A stretch of DNA of 64,000 bases, from positions 115,656 to 179,655 of the forward strand of contig JBBQKU010000005.1 in the NCBI GenBank assembly GCA_038327195.1, written 5' to 3'. This document shows positions 50,656 through 59,539 of the stretch, one piece after another. Positions within the stretch are counted from its first letter, which is position 1, and the number at the start of each line of letters is the position of its first letter. The notes under the pieces are model-generated. The model searched no databases. It was not told where the DNA came from and saw only the letters and a program-made list of their open reading frames with translations. The stretch comes from UBA4416 sp038327195 (GTDB lineage Bacteria > Bacteroidota > Bacteroidia > B-17B0 > Aurantibacillaceae). The position numbers were made by a program, and so were the translations under genes.

Positions 50656-51732
50656 ATGAAAAAACTAAATACGATTACAATAGCATTGTTACTGTCCTCT
50701 TTTTGTTCTGTTGCACAAACAAAACTTATACTAATTAGGCCCGCCGATTCTAAAACATGGGGCTATGCAAATGAAAAAGGGATTATGGTAATTTCACCTC
50801 AATTTGCAAAAGCATTTTCTTTTTCAGAAGATGGATTAGCAGTAAATTATGATGTAAATGAAAAGAAATACTGTTTCATAAATACAAAAGGAGAAAAGCT
50901 TAATACAGAAGTAACTGAGCTGAAACTTAAGCTTGATGTTACGTTCGGGATCATATCAGTTCTTGATTACGAAGGTTTTTTTGATGGATTAGCGGCCGTA
51001 AATGTTGATAAAAAATGGGGATTTTTAAATACAAAAGGTCGGTTTGCAATCCAACCAAAATATACTGATATAAAAAGTTTTTCAGAAGGTTTTGCAAGTG
51101 TTAAACTAGATGACAAAATATTTTTTATTGACAAGATTGGTAAAGAGTATTATATTAAAACGAAAGAGCAAGTTTTATCATTAAGTAAATTTACAAATGG
51201 ATTAGCATCCTTTAAAACTAAAGATGGTAAACATGGCTTTATTGATAAAGAAGGTACTATTATTATTCAACCAATATATAAAAGTGTAGGTTATTTTGTA
51301 AAAGGTTTAGCATGGGTTAAAACCTTCGATGATTTAATTGGATATATCAATACTACAGGCGAAATGGTTATCAAACCACAATTTACAGGTGGAAAAAACT
51401 TTGAAGACACTGGCATCCTCGCACAAGTAAAAACGGATAAAGAATGGTTTTATATCAATTCAAAGGGCACTCCCGTAAAATTAAAATATGAAAACAAAGA
51501 CGTTGGTGATTTTTCTGAAGGATTTGCGTGGGTGAAAATAAATGAAAAGCGAGGCTTCATTAATACGATTGGAGAAATTGTAATTCAGCCAAATTTTGAC
51601 GCAGTGAAAGAATTTCATAATGGTTATGCTGCCGTAAAAATTGGAGAACACTGGGGCTTAATAAATTCTAGAGGGGAAGTTGCTATACCTATAGAATTTG
51701 GAGGGATAAGAGATCTTGAAATTATCAAATAA
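50656..51732 (+). CDS. WG-repeat protein
   Basis: A 358-residue secreted protein (signal peptide ending SVAQ, residue 20) made of about seven WG repeats, each of 30-50 residues with the pattern W/x-G-x-I/L-N-x-K-G-x-x-x-I-x-P-x-F/Y. Clear units include KWGFLNTKGRFAIQPKY, HGFIDKEGTIIIQPIY and RGFINTIGEIVIQPNF. Such repeats form a beta-propeller-like or solenoid surface for binding. No enzymatic domain is present. It stands alone at the island's right flank. Confidence 0.9.
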   Translation: MKKLNTITIALLLSSFCSVAQTKLILIRPADSKTWGYANEKGIMVISPQFAKAFSFSEDGLAVNYDVNEKKYCFINTKGEKLNTEVTELKLKLDVTFGIISVLDYEGFFDGLAAVNVDKKWGFLNTKGRFAIQPKYTDIKSFSEGFASVKLDDKIFFIDKIGKEYYIKTKEQVLSLSKFTNGLASFKTKDGKHGFIDKEGTIIIQPIYKSVGYFVKGLAWVKTFDDLIGYINTTGEMVIKPQFTGGKNFEDTGILAQVKTDKEWFYINSKGTPVKLKYENKDVGDFSEGFAWVKINEKRGFINTIGEIVIQPNFDAVKEFHNGYAAVKIGEHWGLINSRGEVAIPIEFGGIRDLEIIK

Positions 51733-51915
51733 TTTTTTTTACAATATTTGCTTATAAATAATGTATAAAACAAATGTTTTATGTTATGCATTATAAACGC
51801 ATTTCTAAAATATAATCGTTTCCATAAGTAATCAAGGGAAGGTAAACGTAAATCACATTCATTCAATCCTAACTTTTTAAACAATCAAGTAGGTAAAACT
51901 CTCATTTAATATTTA

Positions 51916-51944
51916 TTGAGTTTAGTTTTTTTCGTTTATCTTTA
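51916..51944 (+). promoter_or_regulatory. Candidate fabD promoter
   Basis: TTG (51916-51918), 18 nt, TATCTTTA (51937-51944), 24 nt upstream of the fabD ATG. The short inverted repeat GTTT-AACT-AAAC lies just downstream. Confidence 0.45.
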
Positions 51945-51968
51945 TAGTTTAACTAAACAAACTAATTA

Positions 51969-52856
51969 ATGAAAAAAGCATTCGTCTTTCCAGGACAAGG
52001 TTCTCAGTTTTCCGGAATGGGAAAAGAATTATACGAAACCTCTGATTTAGCAAAAAAATTATTTAACCAAGCCAACGATATTTTAGGATTTAATATTACT
52101 GAAATTATGTTTTCGGGAACAGATGAAGCTTTAAAACAAACTAACGTTACTCAGCCTGCTGTATTTTTACATTCCGTTGTTTTAGCTTTATCCTTAGGAG
52201 AAACATTTGTTCCTGATATGGTTGCTGGCCATTCATTAGGTGAATTTTCGGCCTTGGTTGCCAACAAAACATTAAGTTTCGAAAGTGCCTTAACTTTAGT
52301 ATCAAAAAGAGCACAAGCGATGCAAAAAGCTTGTGAAATAAATCCATCAACGATGGCAGCTGTTTTAAATTTAGACGATGCCATTATTGAATCCATTTGT
52401 AAAGAAATTACAGAATCAGGACATGTTGTTGTGCCTGCAAATTACAATTGCCCTGGTCAGTTAGTGATTTCAGGTTCTATTGAAGGTATAAATATTGCTT
52501 GTGAACGCATGAAAGCCGCAGGCGCAAAACGTGCCTTAGTATTGCCTGTTGGCGGAGCATTTCATTCACCGTTAATGGAACCCGCTCGTATTGAATTAGA
52601 AGCAGCTATAAATAACACCACGTTCAATAATCCAATTTGCCCGGTTTACCAAAATGTAACAGCAAGTGCAGTTTCTAATGCTGACGACATTAAAAAGAAT
52701 TTAATATTACAATTAACGGCTCCAGTAAAGTGGACACAAACTGTTACTCAAATGATTGCTGATGGTGCAACTCACTTTACAGAAGTTGGACCAGGAAAAG
52801 TATTACAAGGCCTTGTTAAAAAAGTTAATCCATTAATAGAAACCATAAGCGCTTAA
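51969..52856 (+). CDS. fabD: Malonyl-CoA:ACP transacylase
   Basis: This enzyme loads malonyl groups onto acyl carrier protein for fatty-acid synthesis. The catalytic Ser89 lies in GHSLGEF, His199 in GGAFHSPLMEPA, and the oxyanion loop is FPGQGSQ (7-13). Length (295) is normal. It is followed after 4 nt by an outer-membrane protein gene and then by an alanine-dehydrogenase homologue, probably in one transcript. Confidence 0.96.
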   Translation: MKKAFVFPGQGSQFSGMGKELYETSDLAKKLFNQANDILGFNITEIMFSGTDEALKQTNVTQPAVFLHSVVLALSLGETFVPDMVAGHSLGEFSALVANKTLSFESALTLVSKRAQAMQKACEINPSTMAAVLNLDDAIIESICKEITESGHVVVPANYNCPGQLVISGSIEGINIACERMKAAGAKRALVLPVGGAFHSPLMEPARIELEAAINNTTFNNPICPVYQNVTASAVSNADDIKKNLILQLTAPVKWTQTVTQMIADGATHFTEVGPGKVLQGLVKKVNPLIETISA

Positions 52857-52860
52857 ATAT

Positions 52861-53574
52861 ATGATCAAGAAAATTATTTTTAGTTTTACCTTAGTTTACC
52901 TATCTTTTAACTTAAATGCACAGTTTTTTAGAGGGGTTGGTATTTTTGTTGGTGCAACCATGTCAAGCCATCGATATGTAAACAGATTACCAGTTGATAG
53001 CACTTTTTTCACTCATACACAACCGGCACCATCTCATCGTTCAGCAGAGTATTTTAGTTGGAGTGTTGGTATTTTAGGTGAATTTCTAAAATATAATAAT
53101 TTTAGATGGCAAACGGAATTAGAGTATTGTAATAAAGGAGCAATTGAAAGGCCACTTATTTATCCATGGCCAATTATTAGAGGGAATAAAACGGCAAATA
53201 CGTTTGGAAATATTCAATGGAATAATTATGCTAAAATATTTTTTACTGAAGGTTATAGAGGTACGCCTTATATTATGATTGGTGGGCGTATCGAATATAA
53301 TTTAAGAAGATCAATTTCTGCCTATCCAACAGTGATGGCAGCTGTTCCTAAAATAACGGTAACACCAGATGTAGCTTTAGGTTATGAATTTTTGACCTAT
53401 AGTAAATTTAAACCATTTGTTGAACTACATTATAATCCAGATGCTATAAAAATACATGTAGGTGATGTAACTCAATGGAATCGAACATTTGAATTAAGAG
53501 TTGGTGTTATTTATCGTCCCAAAAAAGCGATAGATGATTGTAATGCGCCACGCTATCACGGAAGTAATTATTAA
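52861..53574 (+). CDS. Outer-membrane beta-barrel protein, unknown function
   Basis: A 237-residue protein with a signal peptide ending NLNAQ (residue 20). The mature part shows an amphipathic beta pattern with GVGIFVGATMSSH, YFSWSVGILGEFLKY and YIMIGGRIEYNLRRS, as in PorT/outer-membrane-protein-like barrels of Bacteroidota. It follows fabD by 4 nt. I cannot name the family with certainty. Confidence 0.72.
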   Translation: MIKKIIFSFTLVYLSFNLNAQFFRGVGIFVGATMSSHRYVNRLPVDSTFFTHTQPAPSHRSAEYFSWSVGILGEFLKYNNFRWQTELEYCNKGAIERPLIYPWPIIRGNKTANTFGNIQWNNYAKIFFTEGYRGTPYIMIGGRIEYNLRRSISAYPTVMAAVPKITVTPDVALGYEFLTYSKFKPFVELHYNPDAIKIHVGDVTQWNRTFELRVGVIYRPKKAIDDCNAPRYHGSNY

Positions 53575-53593
53575 TTTTTTAGCTGAATAAATT

Positions 53594-54811
53594 ATGGTAA
53601 TGTCAAAAGATGTTTTGTTTTCTCTTACTAAAGGTGGTTACGCACCTCAAGAGGAAATGTTGGAAGTAGCTCGAAAAAAAGGAAAATTATATATTGGTAT
53701 TCCTAAGGAAATGGCATTTCAAGAAAACCGAGTTCCCTTAGTTCCAGATGCTGTGGCTTTATTAGTTAATAATGGTCATCGTATTATTATTGAAACTGGT
53801 GCAGGAAAAGCAGCACATTTTGAAGACACTGATTACAGTGAAGCAGGTGCTGAAATTGTTTACTCAGCTAAAGAAGTTTTTAAAGCAGATATTATTTTAA
53901 AAATTGCTCCTCCTACTCTAGATGAAATTGAATGTATGCAAACTAAGCAAACGTTATTTTCATCTCTTCAATTAACGGTTCAACCAGAAGATTTTTTAAA
54001 AAAATTAGTTGCTAAAAAATTAAACTGTGTTGCATACGATATGATTACGGATGATGCTGGTATTTTTCCGGTTATTAGAGCAATGGGAGAAATTGCAGGA
54101 GGAACATCTATACTCGTTGCTGCCGAATTATTAAGCAATGCTAATAATGGTGTTGGTTCTATATTAGGAGGAATTAGTGGTATTTCGCCAACTGAAGTCG
54201 TTATTATTGGAGCAGGAACTGTTGGAGAATTTGCTGCACGTGCGGCTTTAGGTTTAGGTGCAACCGTTAAAGTATTTGATAATTCAACCTCGCGTTTGCG
54301 TCGTTTACAAAGTCAATTAGGTACTCGTATTTTTACTTCAGTTATAGTGCCTAAGGTTTTAGAAAAACATTTAAAAACAGCTGATGTTGTTATTGGTGCA
54401 TTAAGAGCTACAAAAGGAAGAACGCCTTGTATCGTTTCTGAAACCATGGTTTCTGAAATGAAAACAGGTTCAGTTATTATTGATGTCAGTATTGACCAAG
54501 GTGGTGTTTTTGAAACCTCAGAAGTAACCAACCATACAAAACCCGTATTTAGAAAACATGGTGTTATCCATTATTGTGTTCCAAATATTCCTTCGCGTGT
54601 TGCGAGAACTGCCTCTTATGCTTTTAGTAATATTTTTCAACAAATATTAATTAACATGGGTGATGAAGGTGGTTTTGACAGCTTAGTAAGAAAAGATGCT
54701 GGCGTTAGAAATGGTGTTTATGTTTATAATGGTATTCTAACAAATCAATATTTAGGAGAAACATTTAACCTTCCATTTAAAGACATTAATTTATTAATGG
54801 CAGCAATGTAA
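53594..54811 (+). CDS. Alanine dehydrogenase homologue with altered active site
   Basis: A 405-residue member of the alanine dehydrogenase/transhydrogenase-alpha family, the version typical of Bacteroidota. The NAD loop is GAGTVGE (206-212), and substrate-site residues R46 (ENRVPLVP) and K103 (ILKIAPP) are present, as is the Asp in SIDQGG. However, the segment that reads T-L-F-T-Y-L-H-L in classical enzymes is TLFSSLQL here, so the catalytic His (His96 in classical numbering) is Gln126. The alanine reaction is therefore doubtful. A start at 53600 (MSKD) is an alternative. Confidence 0.85.
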   Translation: MVMSKDVLFSLTKGGYAPQEEMLEVARKKGKLYIGIPKEMAFQENRVPLVPDAVALLVNNGHRIIIETGAGKAAHFEDTDYSEAGAEIVYSAKEVFKADIILKIAPPTLDEIECMQTKQTLFSSLQLTVQPEDFLKKLVAKKLNCVAYDMITDDAGIFPVIRAMGEIAGGTSILVAAELLSNANNGVGSILGGISGISPTEVVIIGAGTVGEFAARAALGLGATVKVFDNSTSRLRRLQSQLGTRIFTSVIVPKVLEKHLKTADVVIGALRATKGRTPCIVSETMVSEMKTGSVIIDVSIDQGGVFETSEVTNHTKPVFRKHGVIHYCVPNIPSRVARTASYAFSNIFQQILINMGDEGGFDSLVRKDAGVRNGVYVYNGILTNQYLGETFNLPFKDINLLMAAM

Positions 54812-54854
54812 TGCTTAATCCAAACACAAAATTTTAAAATTATAATTTCTTTAT

Positions 54855-55256
54855 ATGAACTTTTGGCAACGCTTTCGTTTTTTCTTAGTTGGATTTATTC
54901 CTGGTTGTATTATTTTAATTTTTATTATTAATAAAAAAGGATGTACAAGTCCTAATGAATTAAAAATGCAGGAACTTCAATTTCAAACCATGCAATTAGG
55001 TCCAAAAGCACTCTGTAAATTACAATGTTTAAAACAAACAGAATCTTTATTTAGACTCAACTTAAAGAAATTTGAAGTTGATTATAGTTTAAGTGAAGTG
55101 CATAAAGAACCCTACGGAACCTATTATTTAAAAGCTCTTGATAAAAAAGACGCGATGTATGAAATGATAGTTGATGATAAAGACACGATTACATTTATAA
55201 ATGATATTAAAATTTTGAGTCCTACTATTATTTGCAATTGCGATTCAGTAAATTAA
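54855..55256 (+). CDS. Small membrane-anchored protein, unknown function
   Basis: A 133-residue protein with one N-terminal transmembrane helix (about 7-26, FFLVGFIPGCIILIFIIN) and a soluble domain containing several cysteines (C54, C58, and CNC near the end). The N-terminus resembles small Bacteroidota proteins annotated as DUF4258-like, but I cannot confirm this. It ends 1 nt before the wcaF ATG, so the two are likely co-transcribed. Confidence 0.65.
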   Translation: MNFWQRFRFFLVGFIPGCIILIFIINKKGCTSPNELKMQELQFQTMQLGPKALCKLQCLKQTESLFRLNLKKFEVDYSLSEVHKEPYGTYYLKALDKKDAMYEMIVDDKDTITFINDIKILSPTIICNCDSVN

Positions 55257-55257
55257 A

Positions 55258-55815
55258 ATGGAGCAACTAAAAACAGATTTATCTAAATATAATAACGATT
55301 GGTATAAGCGTGGTGGTTCCACTTTTAAACAAGTGAGTTGGTACATTGTGAGTTATATATTTGTAAACTCAGCTTACCCAAACAGTGCTTTTAAAGTTTT
55401 TTTATTAAGATTATTTGGCGCTAAAATTGGGAAAAACGTTACTATAAAGCCAAGTGTGCATATTAAATTCCCTTGGAATTTACGCATAGGTAATAATGTG
55501 TGGATTGGAGAAAAAGTTTGGATTGATAATTTAGGTTTAGTTGTATTGCATGATAATTCTTGTGTTTCGCAAGGAGCAATGTTATTATGTGGTAATCACC
55601 ATTACAAAAAAGTAGCTTTTGATTTATTAGTTGGTAACATCACTGTTGAAGAAGGCGCATGGGTTGGTGCTAAATGTGTGGTTTGCCCTGGTGTAAAAAT
55701 TGGAAGCCATTCTGTTTTAACGGTAAGTAGTGTAGCAGTTTCTCGTCTTGAACCTTGGGGAATATACCAAGGAAATCCTGCAGTAAAAATTAAGGAACGA
55801 ATAATTAAAGGCTAA
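55258..55815 (+). CDS. wcaF: WcaF-type polysaccharide acetyltransferase
   Basis: A 185-residue left-handed beta-helix acetyltransferase that probably O-acetylates an extracellular polysaccharide. Hexapeptide repeats occur throughout (IGKNVTIKPSVHI, IGNNVWIGEKVWI, VEEGAWVGAKCVVCPGVKIG). GNHHYKK provides the catalytic His-type loop, and WGIYQGNPA is the family C-terminal signature. The gene's last 150 bp plus 15 bp beyond the stop codon are partly repeated at 58907-59055. Confidence 0.9.
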   Translation: MEQLKTDLSKYNNDWYKRGGSTFKQVSWYIVSYIFVNSAYPNSAFKVFLLRLFGAKIGKNVTIKPSVHIKFPWNLRIGNNVWIGEKVWIDNLGLVVLHDNSCVSQGAMLLCGNHHYKKVAFDLLVGNITVEEGAWVGAKCVVCPGVKIGSHSVLTVSSVAVSRLEPWGIYQGNPAVKIKERIIKG

Positions 55816-55968
55816 AAAAAACTATTTCAATTTATTATCATGTTTTTTTACAGATTAGAAATAAATTATTTTTCAATTGAATCCTAATTATAACAGAATT
55901 TGTCATACTGTTTATTTTTAATTATACTTGTGTGATAATCAGTTTTAAACAAAAAAACATCAATTAAA

Positions 55969-57297
55969 ATGAAATATTTTATCATATTATCAATGTGTAT
56001 TTTATTTGCAATAAATGCCATTTGTCAAATTAATCCTTCACAAAATAAAATTTCGGTAGATGTTAGTACGAATCCCCAAAACGCTAGTTTTGATTATGAT
56101 TCCTGTTTTACAATTGGAAAACAATTAGGTATGACTCAAACAGGAATTTTCCAAACATGGCAGTCTATTGAAACAAGCCCAATGTATTACAATTTTACTG
56201 TATTAAACATTGCAAACTTATATTATCCTGCATACGGTATGGCAATAGATTTAACAATAGCACCGATAGCTACTAATGTTTTAGAAGTTCCTACTGATTT
56301 AGCGACAACATCATTTAGTAGTACTATAATGATAAATCGTTTCAAAAAATTACTAGATAGTGTAAAAGTTCATATACCTAGCGTAACACTTTCATCACTA
56401 ATAATTGGTTCCGAAAGCGATGTTTACTTTGGAACTAATACCAGTAAATGGGCTGATTTTACAATATTTTACAACGCTACGAGTGCTTACGCAAAAATTT
56501 TATGGCCAGGTTTAAAAGTATCAACAGAACTTACTTTTGATGGTTTAATAAATCAAAATAGTGCAGCCCAAACATTAAATACAAATAGTGATTATATTGG
56601 AGTTTCTTATTATCCATTAAACATTGATTTTACAATGAAGCCTGTAACTGCCATACCAACAGATTTTGCAGCACTTGTAGCTTTGTATCCAGTTAAACAA
56701 TTATGTTTTTATCAATATGGTTATGCAAGTAGTACTTTGTGTAATAGTTCATTGTTGCAGCAAAAGCAATTTATATCTCAATCATTTACAAGTTGGGATA
56801 TGTATGCAACACATATTAAAATGATTGATTTTACATGGCTTCACGATTTAAGCCCATCACAAGTAAGTTATTATTCTGCTTATTATGGCATTTCCAACCC
56901 AATTTTTTTAGAGTACTTACGAACTATAGGCATGCGCGATTGGGCAAACAGAGGCACTGATAAACCAGCATTACAAGAGTTGCGATGCCAAGCAAAAGTA
57001 AGAGGTTATAATTCATTAACAATTACTTGTTCTACAACAGAAGTTGAAAAACATTCTACAGTAAAAAACACATTCTTTATTTATCCTAACCCTGCTAATG
57101 AAACACTATCTTTTAAAATTAATTTTAAAAAGGATGCGCCTATTAAACTTACCTTGTATAACGTTTTTGGTGAATTAGTAAAAGAAATATTAGTTAGCAA
57201 CGAATCAAAAATTTCAATTTCTGATTTACAGAAGGGTGTATATTTTATTGTTGATGAAAGTAATTCATATTCTAATTTGAAATTTATTAAAGAATAA
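55969..57297 (+). CDS. T9SS-exported TIM-barrel glycosidase-like protein
   Basis: A 442-residue secreted protein: signal peptide ending AICQ, a putative TIM-barrel domain (about 22-345) and a T9SS type A sorting domain (about 365-442, FIYPNPANETL). Barrel landmarks shared with the lipoprotein at 57785 are a Glu in IIGSESDVYFG, SDYIGVSYYPL and a C-terminal strand. On that strand, where the relative has AETGY, this protein reads FYQYGY, so a catalytic Glu may be missing. Function is unproven; arabinogalactanase-like folds are the nearest match I recognise. Confidence 0.72.
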   Translation: MKYFIILSMCILFAINAICQINPSQNKISVDVSTNPQNASFDYDSCFTIGKQLGMTQTGIFQTWQSIETSPMYYNFTVLNIANLYYPAYGMAIDLTIAPIATNVLEVPTDLATTSFSSTIMINRFKKLLDSVKVHIPSVTLSSLIIGSESDVYFGTNTSKWADFTIFYNATSAYAKILWPGLKVSTELTFDGLINQNSAAQTLNTNSDYIGVSYYPLNIDFTMKPVTAIPTDFAALVALYPVKQLCFYQYGYASSTLCNSSLLQQKQFISQSFTSWDMYATHIKMIDFTWLHDLSPSQVSYYSAYYGISNPIFLEYLRTIGMRDWANRGTDKPALQELRCQAKVRGYNSLTITCSTTEVEKHSTVKNTFFIYPNPANETLSFKINFKKDAPIKLTLYNVFGELVKEILVSNESKISISDLQKGVYFIVDESNSYSNLKFIKE

Positions 57298-57302
57298 GAC
57301 AA

Positions 57303-57788
57303 ATGAAAAATATAATTATTTACTGTTTTATTTTACTGGCACATTTTACGTACTCGCAAGATACTTTAATTGCAAAACCAATTAAACCAAAATCAGCATT
57401 TAAAGGTGGAATTGGTTTGTTTCCAATGCCTAATAAAACTATGTTAGGCTACCGCTCAAATATTCATAAAAATTGGGCGTTTGATAGCAAGTTTGGCTAT
57501 ACGTTTTCAAGATTACCACTTTTAAATATTGAATTAAATTTACAACATCGTCATATAAAAAATGAAATTTTTAATTTATATAGCGGATTTGGAATTACGT
57601 TTGATGGCTTTACGCCTGGTGTTATTTTACCTTTAGGCTTTGAACTTAAACCATTTGAGAAATATAAAAACATTGTTTTTGTTGCTGAGGCTTCGCCTAA
57701 ATTAACTTTTTCTTTTAGTAGTGCTTTTAATTCGACTTTAAGTGGGAACATTGGGATAATTTATTTTAAACCTCGAAAAAAGAAATGA
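57303..57788 (+). CDS. Small secreted beta-rich protein, unknown function
   Basis: A 161-residue protein with a signal peptide ending FTYSQ (residue 19) and a mature part patterned like a small outer-membrane barrel (GGIGLFPMP, FGYTFSRLPLLNIEL, GFGITFDGFTPG). It lies 5 nt after the preceding gene and overlaps the next by 4 nt (ATGA), so the three form one operon. No family is recognised. Confidence 0.7.
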   Translation: MKNIIIYCFILLAHFTYSQDTLIAKPIKPKSAFKGGIGLFPMPNKTMLGYRSNIHKNWAFDSKFGYTFSRLPLLNIELNLQHRHIKNEIFNLYSGFGITFDGFTPGVILPLGFELKPFEKYKNIVFVAEASPKLTFSFSSAFNSTLSGNIGIIYFKPRKKK

Positions 57789-58903
57789 TTATTAGTAGAA
57801 TCATAAAATTTAGTTTTTACTTTTCAATTATAATTTTAATAAATTATTCGTGTAAGAAAAAACCTTTTAAACAAGATACTCGAAGCTTTTATATGGGAGC
57901 TACGCCTTATCCACCTGATTATACAGATAGAGGTGATGCATTAGTTTATAATTTTATAAATGCAAATTGTGATTTAATTGCTCATCATTTTGATGATGGC
58001 GTGCCTTGGGAAGAAGCTTTAAATAACTCAATATATCCTCAAGTTATTATTGATGAAAGTAATAAACGCATTTCAAAATCTCATGTTTCAAAGGTATATT
58101 TATCATTAGCACCGCTTACATCTTCACGAAATAAAATTGCAGGTTATTGGAGCAAAACAGTTGTAGATAGTGTAAAAAACAAATGGAAGAATAAAGAAAT
58201 TAACGACTCACTGGTGGTTAAAGCATATTTTAACTACTGTTGTTATATGATTGATAAATTTAATCCGAACTATTTTAATTATGCAATAGAGTGCAATAGT
58301 AAGGAATGGACTGCTGAAGACTTTAATAAATTTCTTGATTTTTGTTCAAAAATTTATCCTCAATTAAAACAACATTATCCAACATTGCCAATTTTTGTTA
58401 GTTACGTAATTACACAAGATGCCATCGTACTTGAACGTGCAAAAAAAATAAACCAATATTCAGATTATATTTCTGTTAGTTCTTATCCTTATGTTTCTGT
58501 TGGTTCATTTGCTTACGGACCAACCGATGTAGGAAGTATACCGTCAGATTGGTTTTCTAAATTTAGAGATATTGATGCTTCAAAGCCATTCTCAATTGCT
58601 GAAACTGGCTATATCGCAGAAGACTTAAATTTATCAGAATATGGTATTACAAAAATTGGCAAGCCCGAATGGCAAGCTGATTATGTGCAATTCTTATTTG
58701 AAACTTGTAATAAATATAATGCTGAATTTGTAAATTGGTTTTGCCCTTATGATTACGATAATGGTTATAATACTTTACAAGCAATAGGTGCTGCTTTCCC
58801 TTTATTTAAAGAATGGAAAGATACCGGATTATTTGATGGCAATGGATTAGAAAGGCCATCTTTAAAAGTTTGGAATAAATGGCACAAAGCTGAAAAAAAA
58901 TAA
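57785..58903 (+). CDS. Lipoprotein with TIM-barrel glycosidase-like domain
   Basis: A 372-residue protein with a lipobox (INYSC, Cys near residue 22). The rest resembles a TIM-barrel glycoside hydrolase: NYAIECNSKEW provides a candidate acid/base Glu after strand 4, SDYISVSSYPY follows, and AETGYIAED provides a candidate nucleophile on strand 7. It is the likely active relative of the protein at 55969. The substrate is unknown. It overlaps the upstream gene by 4 nt and is followed by a wcaF fragment. Confidence 0.72.
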   Translation: MIISRIIKFSFYFSIIILINYSCKKKPFKQDTRSFYMGATPYPPDYTDRGDALVYNFINANCDLIAHHFDDGVPWEEALNNSIYPQVIIDESNKRISKSHVSKVYLSLAPLTSSRNKIAGYWSKTVVDSVKNKWKNKEINDSLVVKAYFNYCCYMIDKFNPNYFNYAIECNSKEWTAEDFNKFLDFCSKIYPQLKQHYPTLPIFVSYVITQDAIVLERAKKINQYSDYISVSSYPYVSVGSFAYGPTDVGSIPSDWFSKFRDIDASKPFSIAETGYIAEDLNLSEYGITKIGKPEWQADYVQFLFETCNKYNAEFVNWFCPYDYDNGYNTLQAIGAAFPLFKEWKDTGLFDGNGLERPSLKVWNKWHKAEKK

Positions 58904-58906
58904 TTA

Positions 58907-59039
58907 TTTGCCCTAGGATAAAAATTGGAAGTCAATCAGTATTAATTGTATTAGCGTTGCTGTTTCTCATCAAGAGCCATGGGGAATATACAAAGGGAAT
59001 CCTGCAGTAAAAATTAAGGAACGAATAATTAAAGGCTAA
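58907..59039 (+). pseudogene. Duplicated 3' fragment of wcaF
   Basis: This fragment matches wcaF from 55682 to its stop codon. The last stretch (encoding GIYKGNPAVKIKERIIKG) is almost identical and the identity continues 15 nt past the stop, whereas the first 60 nt have several substitutions and gaps. No start is present. It lies 4 nt after the inserted three-gene operon and marks its right boundary. Confidence 0.88.
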
Positions 59040-59095
59040 AAAAAACTATTTCAATAGTTGAAATAGCATTTTTAATTTAACTCATTATTAATTCT

Positions 59096-59491
59096 CTAAA
59101 AGAAATCAAAAAAGAACATCACTGCTGCTTGGTTTTTATTAACACCACTTGCTGAACCAACAATGCTTCCATTTTTTCTAACATCGCCATTGCTTTCAAT
59201 TTTACCAACAATGCTCCCGTTTAAACGAACATCACCATTCGATTCAACTTTACCTACAATAGATCCGTTTTTACGAATATCGCCACTAGATTCGATTTTC
59301 CCTTTAATACTTCCGTCAACACGAATATCGCCATTCGATTCAAATTTACCTTTAATGCTACCATTAATACGAACATCTCCATTCGATTCAATTTTACCAT
59401 AAGAAGAACCATTTTTTCTTAAGTCTTGTGCAGTTGCAGAGTTTATAAATAAACATACTGCTGAAGCTAATACTAACTGTTTTAATTTCAT
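59096..59491 (-). CDS. Secreted protein of 15-residue repeats
   Basis: A 131-residue protein with a signal peptide ending ATAQ (residue 21). Residues 25-112 are five to six copies of a 15-residue unit with consensus G-S-I-V-G-K-I-E-S-N-G-D-V-R-K-N, and the C-terminus is AAVMFFFDFF. Regular hydrophobic positions suggest a beta-solenoid or radial beta fold; I recall similar Bacteroidota proteins named '5-fold beta-flower', which is a weak attribution. No enzymatic motif is visible. The gene is monocistronic. Confidence 0.82.
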   Translation of the reverse strand: MKLKQLVLASAVCLFINSATAQDLRKNGSSYGKIESNGDVRINGSIKGKFESNGDIRVDGSIKGKIESSGDIRKNGSIVGKVESNGDVRLNGSIVGKIESNGDVRKNGSIVGSASGVNKNQAAVMFFFDFF

Positions 59492-59539
59492 GTTTTAGTT
59501 TTTAATTATTTTATTAAATGAAAGAATCTAATGGATTAT

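Noticed and set aside
59096..59491. Possible CRISPR-like 45-bp repeats
   Set aside because: The repeats are in frame within a secreted protein and vary at synonymous and conservative positions; there are no spacers.
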